Of a DNA stretch of 64,000 nucleotides, positions 54,351 through 63,045 are shown piece after piece. The translations under genes and the position numbers were made by a program. This DNA is from Lentzea alba. Lineage in GTDB: Bacteria; Actinomycetota; Actinomycetes; Mycobacteriales; Pseudonocardiaceae. The notes beneath the pieces are model-generated. The model searched no databases. It was not told the origin of the DNA and was given only the letters and a program-made list of their open reading frames with translations. How positions within the stretch are numbered: position 1 is the stretch's first letter; the number at the start of each line of letters is the position of its first letter. Where the stretch lies: positions 1,102,829 through 1,166,828 of the forward strand of contig NZ_JAAMPJ010000001.1 in NCBI RefSeq assembly GCF_011067745.1. Direction: 5' to 3'.

Positions 54351-55271
54351 TCAGCGACCGGCCCAGTCCCGCCACACGACCCCGCGGGCGACCTTCGCGC
54401 GTGTGCCGATCGCGAGCCGTTGGACGAGCGTCGCGGGCATCCTGATCAGCACCTCGCCGGCCACGCGCAGCCGCAGTCCGAGCCTGAAGTTGGCCGCGTC
54501 CGGCACGTCCTTGCGCATCGGCAGCAGCGTGGTGATCACCAGGAACCGCGCCAGTTCGCGCACCGCCACGGACAGGGGTGCGCAGCGCAGCAGCATGAGC
54601 AGACGGTTGCGCTCGTTCCAGCGGTGGAACAGCGCCGAGCCCGGCCGCGTGCTGGCGCCGTGCCGATGCCGCACCCGCGCCGGTCCGACGGAGATCACCC
54701 GGTGCCCGGCCAGCCGCAGCCGCCAGGCCGTGTCGGTGTCCTCGTAGTAGCAGAAGAATCCCGCCGGCACGCCGCCGGCAGCGCGCAGTTCGGACGTCCG
54801 CATCAGCGCGGCGCCACCGCAGAACCCGAAGACCTCACGACCGGCGAGCACCACGTCCTTGCCGTGACCGTCCGCGGTCAGGGCCACGCCGACGGACTGC
54901 GTCGAGCCGTCCGTGAGCAGGATCGACGAGGTGGCGGCCGCCGCGCCGGGCTCGGTTTCGAGAGCGTTCTCCAGCTCGGCCAGCCAGGACGGGTCCGGTA
55001 CCGCGTCGTCGTTGAGCCACGCGACGTACGGGGTGCCGACCTGGTCGAGCACGGCGGCGAGTCCGCCCGCGTAACCGCGGTTGCGCGGTAGACGGACGAC
55101 CTCTTGGTCGCCAGGGTGTTCGCTGATCAGCGCGGCTGTGCCGTCGTCGGACGCGTTGTCCACGACGATCGTCCTGTGTGGACTCTTCTGGGCCGAGAGG
55201 GCGTCGAGGCACGCCGTGATGTGGTCACGACCGCGCCACGTCACGACCACCACGGTGCTGAGTGCCGACAC
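54351..55271 (-). CDS. Glycosyltransferase family 2
   Basis: 306 residues. VVVVTWRGRDHITACLDALSAQK and RTIVVDNASDDGTAAL form the GT-A nucleotide-sugar fold, WLNDDAVPD the metal site and GFFCYYEDTDTAWRLRLAGHRV the conserved acceptor-side EDxD motif. It is a rhamnosyl- or galactofuranosyl-type transferase by subfamily resemblance. The C-terminal 60 residues are hydrophobic and basic and may sit on the membrane. It overlaps the divergent GT4 gene region, with 20 bases between starts. Confidence 0.85.
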   Translation of the reverse strand: MSALSTVVVVTWRGRDHITACLDALSAQKSPHRTIVVDNASDDGTAALISEHPGDQEVVRLPRNRGYAGGLAAVLDQVGTPYVAWLNDDAVPDPSWLAELENALETEPGAAAATSSILLTDGSTQSVGVALTADGHGKDVVLAGREVFGFCGGAALMRTSELRAAGGVPAGFFCYYEDTDTAWRLRLAGHRVISVGPARVRHRHGASTRPGSALFHRWNERNRLLMLLRCAPLSVAVRELARFLVITTLLPMRKDVPDAANFRLGLRLRVAGEVLIRMPATLVQRLAIGTRAKVARGVVWRDWAGR

Positions 55272-55291
55272 GGCGTGAGACGGTACGCGAC

Positions 55292-56263
55292 GTGCCCGAG
55301 CTAGTAGTGCTGACCGAGCAACTCAACGCACCCGTCCCCGGCGGCACCGGCCGATACACGGCGGAACTGCTCAAGGCGTTGGCCCGGACCGCTCCGGAAG
55401 GCTGGTCCGTGACCACCGCGGCGACGGCCAACGCCGACCGCGTGATCAGGGTGCCGCGCCGGGTGTTGGTGGCGTTGTGGGAACGCGGGCTGCCGCCGAA
55501 GCTCGGCCGGCACGTGCACGCGCCGACGCCGCTCGCCCCGCTGCCGGGCGCGGTCGTCACCGTGCACGACGTCGTTCCGTGGACGCACCCGGAAACGCTG
55601 ACGCCGCGCGGGGTCGCGTGGCACCGCAAGGTCATCTCGAGGGCGGCGGTGCAGGCGCGGGCGTTGGTGGTGCCGACGCAGGCCGTGGCCGACCAACTGC
55701 GCGACCAAGTGCGGGTCGAAGTTCCGGTGCACGTGGTGCCCAACGGCGTCACGAAACTCGTGGGCGACAAACCCGGCGATCTCCCCGAACGGTACGTGCT
55801 CGCCATCGGCACGATCGAGCCGCGCAAGGGGTTCGACCTGCTGGTGCGGGCCACCGAACGGCTGAAGGTCGGGCTGGTCGTGATCGGGCCGCAGGGGTGG
55901 GGTGGCGTCGATCTGCGGGCGGCGCACGTCACGTTGCTCGGCAAGGTGTCCGACGACCGGCTCGCCTCGGTGCTGGCCGGTGCGACGGTGCTGGCCGCGC
56001 CCAGTCTGGCTGAGGGATTCGGGCTGCCGGTGCTCGAAGCGATGGCCGCCGGCGTGCCCGTCGTGCACTCCGACGACCCGGCTCTGGTGGAGGTCGCGGG
56101 CGGCGCGGGAACCGTCGTCCGGCGCGGTGATCTGGCGTCGTTGACGGAGGGATTGCGGGCCGTGCTGGCGGATCCTGATCACACCATCGAGGCCGGGCTC
56201 ACTCGCGCGAGTGAGTTCACCTGGGAAAAGACTGCTCGGGGTGTCTGGGTCACACACGCTTAA
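55292..56263 (+). CDS. Glycosyltransferase family 4
   Basis: 323 residues; GTG 55292 chosen because the alternative GTG 55262 would overlap the divergent start of the neighbouring gene. HAPTPLAPLPGAVVTVHDVVPWTHPET and VLAIGTIEPRKGFDLLVRA, ending APSLAEGFGLPVLEAMAAGVPVVHSD, give the GT-B fold with the EGFGLP donor motif of retaining GT4 enzymes. GDP-mannose is the likely donor because manC is nearby, but this is inferred. Confidence 0.85.
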   Translation: MPELVVLTEQLNAPVPGGTGRYTAELLKALARTAPEGWSVTTAATANADRVIRVPRRVLVALWERGLPPKLGRHVHAPTPLAPLPGAVVTVHDVVPWTHPETLTPRGVAWHRKVISRAAVQARALVVPTQAVADQLRDQVRVEVPVHVVPNGVTKLVGDKPGDLPERYVLAIGTIEPRKGFDLLVRATERLKVGLVVIGPQGWGGVDLRAAHVTLLGKVSDDRLASVLAGATVLAAPSLAEGFGLPVLEAMAAGVPVVHSDDPALVEVAGGAGTVVRRGDLASLTEGLRAVLADPDHTIEAGLTRASEFTWEKTARGVWVTHA

Positions 56264-56322
56264 CGACCGGATTAGCGCATTCCTGCTTAACGCATTAGCA
56301 AATGACATTACGCTAGCTGATC

Positions 56323-57471
56323 GTGCCGACTGTCGAACCCAGCGTGCTGATCGACGCCACCGCGGTTCCCGCAGACCGAGGTGGCGTCGGCCGTTACGTG
56401 GATTCGCTGGTCGCGGCGCTGGACGCGGACGGCGCGAAGCTGTCCGTCGTGTGCCAGCCCCGCGACATGGACCTGTTCACCAAGATCGCGCCGAACGCCC
56501 GGATCGTGCGGGCCGCCGACGCCGTCGCCACCAGGACCGCGCGGCTGGCCTGGGAGCAGACGACGTTGCCGAGGCTGGTGCGGACCATGGGCATCGACGT
56601 CGTGCACTCGCCGCACTACACACTTCCGTTGGCCAGCAAGGCCGCGTCCGTCGTGACGCTGCACGACGCCACGTTCTTCACCGACGCCGTGCTGCACTCG
56701 TCGGTGAAGGCGCGCTTCTTCCGCACGTGGACGCGCGCCTCGCTGAAGCGCGCCGAACTGTGCGTGGTGCCGTCCCAGGCGACCGCGGACGAACTGGTGC
56801 GCGTCGCCGGGGCCGAGAGACGGGTGCTGCACATCGCGCAGCACGGCGTCGACACCGAGCGGTTCCACCCGCCGTCGCCGGACGAGATCCTGGCGGTGCG
56901 GACGACGTTGTCGTTGGGGGACACGCCTTACGTGGCGTTCCTCGGCGCGTTGGAGCCGCGCAAGAACGTCCCGGCGCTGATCCGCGGGTTCGCTCAGGCC
57001 ATGGTCGGCCGCGAGAACCCGCCCGCGCTGGTGCTCGCCGGTCAGCCCGGCTGGGACAGCCAGGTCGAGCGGGCGCTCGACTCCGTGCCGCACCGCATCC
57101 GCGTGATCCGGGCGGGCTATCTGCCGTTCGAACAGCTCGCGGGCTTCCTGGGCGGCGCTCAACTGGTCGCCTACCCGTCGCTCGGCGAGGGCTTCGGCCT
57201 GCCGGTGCTCGAAGCCATGGCGTGCGGCGCCTGCGTGCTCACCACCCGAAGACTGTCGCTGCCGGAGGTCGGTGGTGAGGCGGTCGCGTACTGCGGTGTC
57301 GGAGCGGGTGACATCGCGGCCGCGATCGCCGATCTTTTGGACGACCCTGCCCGTCGCGCGGCCCTCGCCGCGTCGGGCCAGCAGCGTGCGAAGGACTTCT
57401 CCTGGGCGGTCAGCGCGGACCGGCACCGGGTGGCCTACGAGAGGGCGGCGCTGATGCGCCGGCGCCGCTGA
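56323..57471 (+). CDS. Glycosyltransferase family 4
   Basis: 382 residues from GTG 56323. Typical GT4: VVHSPHYTLPLASKAASVVTLHDATFF, FLGALEPRKNVPALIRGFAQA, PSLGEGFGLPVLEAMACGACVLTTRRLSLPEV. It is clearly a paralogue of the previous and of the gene at 61686. A 59-base AT-rich stretch with short direct repeats precedes it. The product probably extends a surface mannan or linker-related glycan; the acceptor is unknown. Confidence 0.85.
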   Translation: MPTVEPSVLIDATAVPADRGGVGRYVDSLVAALDADGAKLSVVCQPRDMDLFTKIAPNARIVRAADAVATRTARLAWEQTTLPRLVRTMGIDVVHSPHYTLPLASKAASVVTLHDATFFTDAVLHSSVKARFFRTWTRASLKRAELCVVPSQATADELVRVAGAERRVLHIAQHGVDTERFHPPSPDEILAVRTTLSLGDTPYVAFLGALEPRKNVPALIRGFAQAMVGRENPPALVLAGQPGWDSQVERALDSVPHRIRVIRAGYLPFEQLAGFLGGAQLVAYPSLGEGFGLPVLEAMACGACVLTTRRLSLPEVGGEAVAYCGVGAGDIAAAIADLLDDPARRAALAASGQQRAKDFSWAVSADRHRVAYERAALMRRRR

Positions 57472-57476
57472 CTACT

Positions 57477-58334
57477 GTGGCGCGCGTGAACTACGGCGAC
57501 GGACTTGGTGTCGTGACGGTCACGTACTCGCCGGGCGAGACGCTGGAACCGTTCGTGGACACCCTCGCGAAGGCGACCACCCGCTCGGTGCAGGTGATCC
57601 TCGCCGACAACGGTTCCACCGACGGCGTGCCCGAGAAGGTCGCCGAAGCCAGGGCGAACGTCACGTTCCTGCCGACCGGGGGCAACCTCGGCTACGGCGG
57701 CGGGGCGAACCGCGGCGTCGCGGCGCTGGGCCCCGACGTCGGCTGGGTGCTGATCTCCAACCCGGACATCGAGTTCGCGCCCGGCAGCATCGACACGATG
57801 ATCGAGGCCGCCGCCCGCTGGCCGCGCGGCGGGATGTTCGGGCCGCTGATCCGCGAACCCAACGGCGAGGTCTACCCGTCGGCCCGGCTGCTGCCGTCGA
57901 TCGGCCGCGGCGTCGGGCACGCGCTGTTCGGCGCGGTGTGGAAGTCCAACCCGTGGACGAAGGCGTACCGGCAGGAGAAGGCGCCGACCGAACGGACCGC
58001 CGGCTGGCTGTCCGGCAGCTGCTTCCTGATGCGGCGCGAGGCGTTCGACTCGGTCAAGGGCTTCGACGAGCGCTACTTCATGTACTTCGAGGACGTGGAC
58101 CTCGGCGAGCGGGTCGGCAAGGCCGGCTGGCAGAACGTCTACGTGCCGGACGCCGAGGTCACGCACATCGGCGGGCACTCCACCGCGCGGTCCTCGGACC
58201 GGATGCTGCGAGAGCACCACCGCAGCGCGTACCGGTACCTGGCCGACCGGCACCAGGGCGTGCTGTGGGCACCGTTCCGGCTGCTGCTCAAGGCCGGTCT
58301 GACGTTGCGGGTGAAGCTCCTCACCAGAGGCTGA
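57477..58334 (+). CDS. wbbL: N-acetylglucosaminyl-diphospho-decaprenol rhamnosyltransferase WbbL
   Basis: 285 residues. It closely follows mycobacterial WbbL1 (Rv3265c), which transfers L-rhamnose to decaprenyl-GlcNAc in arabinogalactan linker synthesis: VTYSPGETLEPFVDTL, ILADNGSTDG (41-50), SNPDIEF, PSARLLPSIGRGVGHALFGAVW, WTKAYRQEK, GWLSGSCFLMRREAFDSVKGFDERYFMYFEDVDLGERVGKAGW. It uses dTDP-rhamnose, whose last enzymes rmlD and rmlB are at the right edge. It is five bases after the GT4 gene, so the two are probably one operon. Confidence 0.9.
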   Translation: MARVNYGDGLGVVTVTYSPGETLEPFVDTLAKATTRSVQVILADNGSTDGVPEKVAEARANVTFLPTGGNLGYGGGANRGVAALGPDVGWVLISNPDIEFAPGSIDTMIEAAARWPRGGMFGPLIREPNGEVYPSARLLPSIGRGVGHALFGAVWKSNPWTKAYRQEKAPTERTAGWLSGSCFLMRREAFDSVKGFDERYFMYFEDVDLGERVGKAGWQNVYVPDAEVTHIGGHSTARSSDRMLREHHRSAYRYLADRHQGVLWAPFRLLLKAGLTLRVKLLTRG

Positions 58335-58365
58335 CGTGTCCCGCAGCCGCAAGCCCCGCTGTGCC

Positions 58366-58513
58366 GCACGCGGGGCCCCTTCGTACTGTCACTCAGTACG
58401 AAAGCTCCCCGCGTACACCTCAAGACCGCAGACGACGGCGCATTCGCTGTCCCACGCTGCAAACGCACGCGGGGAGCTTTCGTACTATCACGTAGTACGA
58501 AAGGGCCCCGCGT
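58366..58513. repeat. Nested inverted repeats between wbbL and the next gene
   Basis: Two adjacent hairpin-like units (about 58368-58414 and 58466-58513) share a GTACGAAAG core. Each is imperfect on its own, but the inner arms (58394-58414 with 58468-58487) pair perfectly over about 20 bases and the outer arms (about 58366-58388 with 58491-58513) pair with one mismatch. The 302-base gap 58335-58636 otherwise contains no gene. Confidence 0.6.
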
Positions 58514-58636
58514 GCGCGGTTGGACGGCGGACGGGCGGGAGAGGCTGGGCGGTGCGGTGGAACCTTCGCCGGTCGTGGGCGTCCTCACAGCGATGACTGC
58601 CGCGATTCCCGTCGCTCCGGCCGTGCGCAGGCGGCC

Positions 58637-59188
58637 GTGAGGCGACCGATACCACTCATAGTGATCGGGCTCGCCGCGATCACCGCCGCGGTCGTGCTGG
58701 GTGCGATCGTGCCTGACGGCTACCAGCTCGCGGTGCTGGTGCCCTCCTGCCTGTTCTCGTTCGCGTTCGCGTGGGGCGTCGGCAAGCTCGGCCCCGCGTG
58801 GCTGGTGCTGCCCGCGCTCATGGTCGTCATCCCCGGGACCGCGGTGCTGGTCGGCGACGGTCACCGCGCGTTGATGGACGTCCTCGGCACGCGCGAGACG
58901 TGCGTGATCACGAGCGTCGAGGAGCTGCCCGGACCGGACAACCCGGCGTTCGCGCACCACCTCACCTGCCCCGATGGCGCCGAGCTGCGGATCGTGGTGC
59001 TGGGTGAGCAGGACAAGCGGATGCAGCCTGGTCCGGCCACCGTGCTGCGGCATCCGGTCATGCGGCCGCTGCTCGCCGACCGCAACGACTGGTCCGGCGA
59101 GTGGGTCTTCGGAGTGCCGATCGCCGTCCTGATGCTGCTGATCTGTGCAACCACACTGCGGGCGCGCAGAGTGATGAGGCAGGCTTAG
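58637..59188 (+). CDS. Small membrane protein, unknown function
   Basis: 183 residues from GTG 58637. Three hydrophobic helices (LIVIGLAAITAAVVLGAIV, VLVPSCLFSFAFAWGV, WLVLPALMVVIPGTAVLVG) are followed by an extracytoplasmic loop containing two Cys (ETCVITS, LTCPDGAEL) that could form a disulfide and a fourth helix near the C-terminus. No family recognised. The gene lies between wbbL and the GT2-GT4 fusion, three bases before it. Confidence 0.6.
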   Translation: MRRPIPLIVIGLAAITAAVVLGAIVPDGYQLAVLVPSCLFSFAFAWGVGKLGPAWLVLPALMVVIPGTAVLVGDGHRALMDVLGTRETCVITSVEELPGPDNPAFAHHLTCPDGAELRIVVLGEQDKRMQPGPATVLRHPVMRPLLADRNDWSGEWVFGVPIAVLMLLICATTLRARRVMRQA

Positions 59189-59191
59189 GCC

Positions 59192-61693
59192 GTGGATCGA
59201 GCCTCACTGCCCGTCGTCTCCGTCGTCGTCGTCAACTACCGCGGCGCGGAGGACACCATCACCTGTGTGCGCGGACTGGCGGAGGTGGACTATCCCACCG
59301 AGCTGCTGCAGGTGATCGTCGTCGACAACGAGGCGCACGACACCGCACGCCTGAAGTCGGAGCTGTCGGGCCTGCCCGGCGTCAAGATCGTCTCGGACGA
59401 CCGCAACCTGGGCTTCGCGGGCGGGTGCAACCTCGGTGTCGAGTTCGCCACGGGTGACGTGCTCGCGTTCCTCAACAACGACGCGCGACCGGACCGGAAC
59501 TGGATCAAGGCCGCGATCAGGGTCTTCCACGCCGAACCGTCCGTCGGCGCGGTGGCGAGCAAGGTGCTGGACTGGGACGGCAAGAAGATCGACTTCGTCG
59601 ACGGCGGCCTGACCTGGTTCGGCATGGGCTACAAGCGGCACGTCGGCGAGGTCGACGACGGCAGCCACGACGCCCCGCGCGACGTGCTGTTCGGCACCGG
59701 CTCGGCGTTGTTCGTGCGGACGGCGCTGTACCGCGAGCTCGGCGGGTTCGACGAGCGGTTCTTCATGTTCTACGAGGACGTCGACCTCGGCTGGCGGCTG
59801 AACCTGCGCGGCTGGCGGGTCCGCTACGAGCCGGCGTCGCTCACGTACCACCGCCACCACGCGTCGATGAGCTCGATCGACCACAGCCGCGAGCTGTACC
59901 TGTTGGAGCGCAACGCGCTCGCGACGCTCTACAAGAACTTCTCCGACGAGACCCTCGCTCGCGTGCTGCCCGCCGCGTTAGCTCTCGTGGTGCGCCGGGC
60001 GACGGCGCGCGGTGACATCGACGCCCGGCAGCTGGAGATCACGCGGCGGCCCGCGGATCCGGCCGAGGACCGGGCGCCCGCCGAGATCCCGCGGCAGTCG
60101 CTGGCGGGGTTCCTCGCGATCGACCAGTTCGTCGAGATGATGCCGAAGCTGGCCGAGTCGCGGCGGATCGAGCAGGCGTCGCGGCGGATGTCGGACGTCG
60201 ACCTGGTTCCGTTGATGCGCAAGGCGTTGGAGCCCGCGTACGACATCGGGCGCTACATCGTCGCGCACGACATCCTGGTCGAGGCGCTGGGCGTCGACGA
60301 GGTGTTCGGCAAGCCGCGCAAGATCCTGGTGATCACCGGTGACGCGATCTCCGAGCGGATGGCCGGACCGGCGATCCGCGCCTGGCACATGGCGGACGTG
60401 CTGTCCGGCGAGCACGAGGTGCGGCTGATCACGACGAACCCGTTGTGCGACCCGCCGGACGCGCCGTTCGTCATCGAGGGCGTGAAGCAGAAGCAGCTGC
60501 CGGAGAACGTGCGCTGGGCGGACGTGATCGTGCTGCAGGGCCACGCGCTGGAGATGGCTTCGGAGCTGAAGCAGCCGGGTTCCACCAAAATCGTGGTCTG
60601 CGACATCTACGACCCGATGCACCTGGAGCTGTTGGAGCAGGGCAAGGACGACAGCGACGAGAAGCGCGCCGCGGACCTGAAGAGCGTCACGCGTGTTCTG
60701 ACGAACCAGTTGGAGCGCGGCGACTTCTTCCTGTGCGCGTCGGAACGGCAGCGGCACTTCTGGCTCGGTCACCTGGCCGCGCTGGGCCGGCTGACGCCGA
60801 CGTTGTACGACAACGACCCCACGACCCAGTCGCTGCTCGGGATCGTCCCCTTCGGACTGTCGGGCAAGCCGCCGCAGCGCACCGCTCCGGCGATCAAGGG
60901 GGTCGTGCCGGGCGTCACGGACGCCGACAAGGTCGTGATCTGGGCCGGTGGCGTGTACTCGTGGTTCGACCCGCTGTCGTTGATCAAGGCGATGGACCAC
61001 CTGCGGCAGCGGCAGCCGTCCGCGAAGCTGTACTTCCTCGGCATGAAGCACCCGAACCCCGAGGTCCCGGACATGGACATCGCCGGCCGGACGCGGGCTC
61101 TGTCCGCCGCGTTGGGGCTGACCGGCGAGACCGTGTTCTTCAACGACGGGTGGGTGCCCTACACCGAGCGGCAGAACTGGCTGCTCGACGCGAACTGCGG
61201 TGTCACCACGCACTACGAGCACGTGGAGACCACGTTCGCGTTCCGCACGCGGGTGCTCGACTACCTGTGGGCGGGGTTGCCGATCGTCACCACGTCCGGC
61301 GACTCGTTCGCGGATCTGGTGCTGCGCGAAGGTTTGGGCGTCGTGGTGCCGCCGGAGAACCCGGAGGCACTGGCCGACGCGCTGGAGAAGGTGCTCTACG
61401 ACGAGGAGTTCGCGGCCGAGTGCCGTGAGCGCATCGCCGTCGTCCGCGAACGGTTCACCTGGGAGACGGCGCTCGCGCCGCTGGCGGAGTTCTGCCGCAA
61501 CCCGAGGCCTGCCGCGGACCGTCTGTCGGGTTCCTCGCTGCTGGTGCGCGCACCGGGGCTGAGCACGACGGACAAGGTGAAGCGGGACCTGCGGCTGGTG
61601 CGCGAGTACCTGGACGCCGGTGGCCCGACCGAGTTGGCCAAGCGGGCGACGGGGCGTCTGCGCAAGATCGCGCGTGGTGGCAAGCATGGCTAA
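59192..61693 (+). CDS. Bifunctional-looking glycosyltransferase, GT2 fused to GT4-like domain
   Basis: 833 residues from GTG 59192. Residues 8-255 are a GT2 domain: VVVVNYRGAEDTITCVRGL, VIVVDNEAHDT, AFLNNDARPD (metal site about 95-97) and GGFDERFFMFYEDVDLGWRLN. Residues about 365-790 are a GT-B domain (KILVITGDAISERMAGPAIRAWHMADVLS ... VIWAGGVYSWFDPLSLIKAM ... HVETTFAFRTRVLDYLWAGLPIVTT). The donor motif differs from the EGFGLP of its neighbours. One polypeptide could add two different sugars in sequence. Acceptor unknown; the setting beside wbbL suggests a cell-wall glycan. Confidence 0.82.
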   Translation: MDRASLPVVSVVVVNYRGAEDTITCVRGLAEVDYPTELLQVIVVDNEAHDTARLKSELSGLPGVKIVSDDRNLGFAGGCNLGVEFATGDVLAFLNNDARPDRNWIKAAIRVFHAEPSVGAVASKVLDWDGKKIDFVDGGLTWFGMGYKRHVGEVDDGSHDAPRDVLFGTGSALFVRTALYRELGGFDERFFMFYEDVDLGWRLNLRGWRVRYEPASLTYHRHHASMSSIDHSRELYLLERNALATLYKNFSDETLARVLPAALALVVRRATARGDIDARQLEITRRPADPAEDRAPAEIPRQSLAGFLAIDQFVEMMPKLAESRRIEQASRRMSDVDLVPLMRKALEPAYDIGRYIVAHDILVEALGVDEVFGKPRKILVITGDAISERMAGPAIRAWHMADVLSGEHEVRLITTNPLCDPPDAPFVIEGVKQKQLPENVRWADVIVLQGHALEMASELKQPGSTKIVVCDIYDPMHLELLEQGKDDSDEKRAADLKSVTRVLTNQLERGDFFLCASERQRHFWLGHLAALGRLTPTLYDNDPTTQSLLGIVPFGLSGKPPQRTAPAIKGVVPGVTDADKVVIWAGGVYSWFDPLSLIKAMDHLRQRQPSAKLYFLGMKHPNPEVPDMDIAGRTRALSAALGLTGETVFFNDGWVPYTERQNWLLDANCGVTTHYEHVETTFAFRTRVLDYLWAGLPIVTTSGDSFADLVLREGLGVVVPPENPEALADALEKVLYDEEFAAECRERIAVVRERFTWETALAPLAEFCRNPRPAADRLSGSSLLVRAPGLSTTDKVKRDLRLVREYLDAGGPTELAKRATGRLRKIARGGKHG

Positions 61694-62792
61694 TCCCCCC
61701 AAAACCCCAAAAAGAAAAGCACTGTCGGTACTGCTCGACGGCACCCCCCTGCTCGGACATCGCACCGGAATCGGCCGCTACACAGCGGCGTTGGCCGAAG
61801 AACTGGCTTCCATGCCAGATGAGGCCGACGTACGGGCGGTGGCGTTCACCTTGCGCGGCTGGCGTGCGTTGCGGACGGTGTTGCCGCACGACGTCACCGC
61901 GCGCGGCCTGCCCGTCGCGGCGCGGGCCCTGCGGCAGATGTGGCTGCGTGCCCCGTTCCCGCCGGTCGAGATGCTGGCCGGGTTCTCCGACGTCATGCAC
62001 GGCACGAACTTCGTGCTGCCGCCGACGTTGCGGGCGGGCAAGGTGGTCACGATCCACGACCTGGCGTTCCTGGACGCGCCCGGCGACCTGCCGCCGTCCG
62101 ACCGACGGTTGCCGGAACTGGTCCGGTTGTCGGCTCAGCGCGCGGACGTGATCTGCACGCCGACCGCGGCGGTGGCTTCGGTGGTGGCGGACCGGTTCTC
62201 GGTGCCGCTGGAGAAGATCGTCGTGACGCCGCTCGGGGTCGATCCGGCGTGGTTCGCTTCGCGGGCGCCGTCGGCCACCTTGCGCGGCCGGTTGGGGTTG
62301 CCGTCGGAGTACCTGCTGTTCGTGGGTGCGGACGGGCCGCGCAAGGGCCTCGAGTACCTGGCCAAGGCGCACGCGGCCGATCCTTCGTTGCCCCCGTTGG
62401 TGATCGTGGGACCCGGTCGGTCCGGTGTGGACGGTCGGGTGCTGCGGACCGGGTACCTGTCGGACGTGCACCTGCGGTCCGTGGTCGCCGGGGCCACGGC
62501 GTTGGTGCTGCCCTCGCGCGATGAGGGCTTCGGCTTGCCGGTGCTGGAAGCGTTGGCGTGCAACGTTCCTGTGGTGTGCTCGGACGTGCCCGCGTTGCGC
62601 GAGGTCGCCGGTGGGCACGCGCTGCACGTGCCGGTCGGCGACGTCGAGGCACTGGCCGACGGGTTGGCTCAGGCCGTCGCGGCACCCAAGACCCCTGAGG
62701 CCCAGTCCGAGCGGCGAGCGCACGCGGCCGAGTTCACCTGGCGCAGGTGCGCCGAGAAAACGGTCGAGGCTTACCGGCGGAGCAGGGCCTAA
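61686..62792 (+). CDS. Glycosyltransferase family 4
   Basis: 368 residues from ATG 61686, eight bases inside the fusion gene. LLDGTPLLGHRTGIGRYTAALAEELA, MHGTNFVLPPTLRAGKVVTIHDLAFLD, FVGADGPRKGLEYLAKAH and PSRDEGFGLPVLEALACNVPVVCSDVPALREV are typical retaining GT4 motifs. It is the third GT4 of the cluster and most resembles the one at 56323. A perfect hairpin follows eight bases after the stop. Confidence 0.85.
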   Translation: MANPPKTPKRKALSVLLDGTPLLGHRTGIGRYTAALAEELASMPDEADVRAVAFTLRGWRALRTVLPHDVTARGLPVAARALRQMWLRAPFPPVEMLAGFSDVMHGTNFVLPPTLRAGKVVTIHDLAFLDAPGDLPPSDRRLPELVRLSAQRADVICTPTAAVASVVADRFSVPLEKIVVTPLGVDPAWFASRAPSATLRGRLGLPSEYLLFVGADGPRKGLEYLAKAHAADPSLPPLVIVGPGRSGVDGRVLRTGYLSDVHLRSVVAGATALVLPSRDEGFGLPVLEALACNVPVVCSDVPALREVAGGHALHVPVGDVEALADGLAQAVAAPKTPEAQSERRAHAAEFTWRRCAEKTVEAYRRSRA

Positions 62793-62799
62793 CGTGCCG

Positions 62800-62844
62800 T
62801 GAACGGCGCTTTTGTGGACCACAAGTCCACAAAAGCGCCGTTCA
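62800..62844 (+). terminator. Perfect hairpin ending the glycosyltransferase operon
   Basis: 20-bp arms (62800-62819 and 62825-62844) with a 5-base loop, beginning TGAACGGCGCTTTTGTGGAC, directly after the last GT4 stop. It faces the rmlD gene, whose stop is 201 bases further on, so it can serve as a terminator. Confidence 0.75.
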
Positions 62845-63045
62845 TGGCCAGCTTCACCGAGAGTGCGGCCTCGGCGAGCGCCTGTCGAGCTGGCTCATCG
62901 ACACCTGCCGCGAGCCCGTCAGCACAGCAACGCACCTCAGGAAGCGCTGCCGATCGGTATCCGCTGTCGCGGGACGCTGAGGATTGCGCCCGGAATCGAA
63001 CATGCCGAACAGGTTCTCGTACTTGAAACGGCCGTGCCAGACCGG

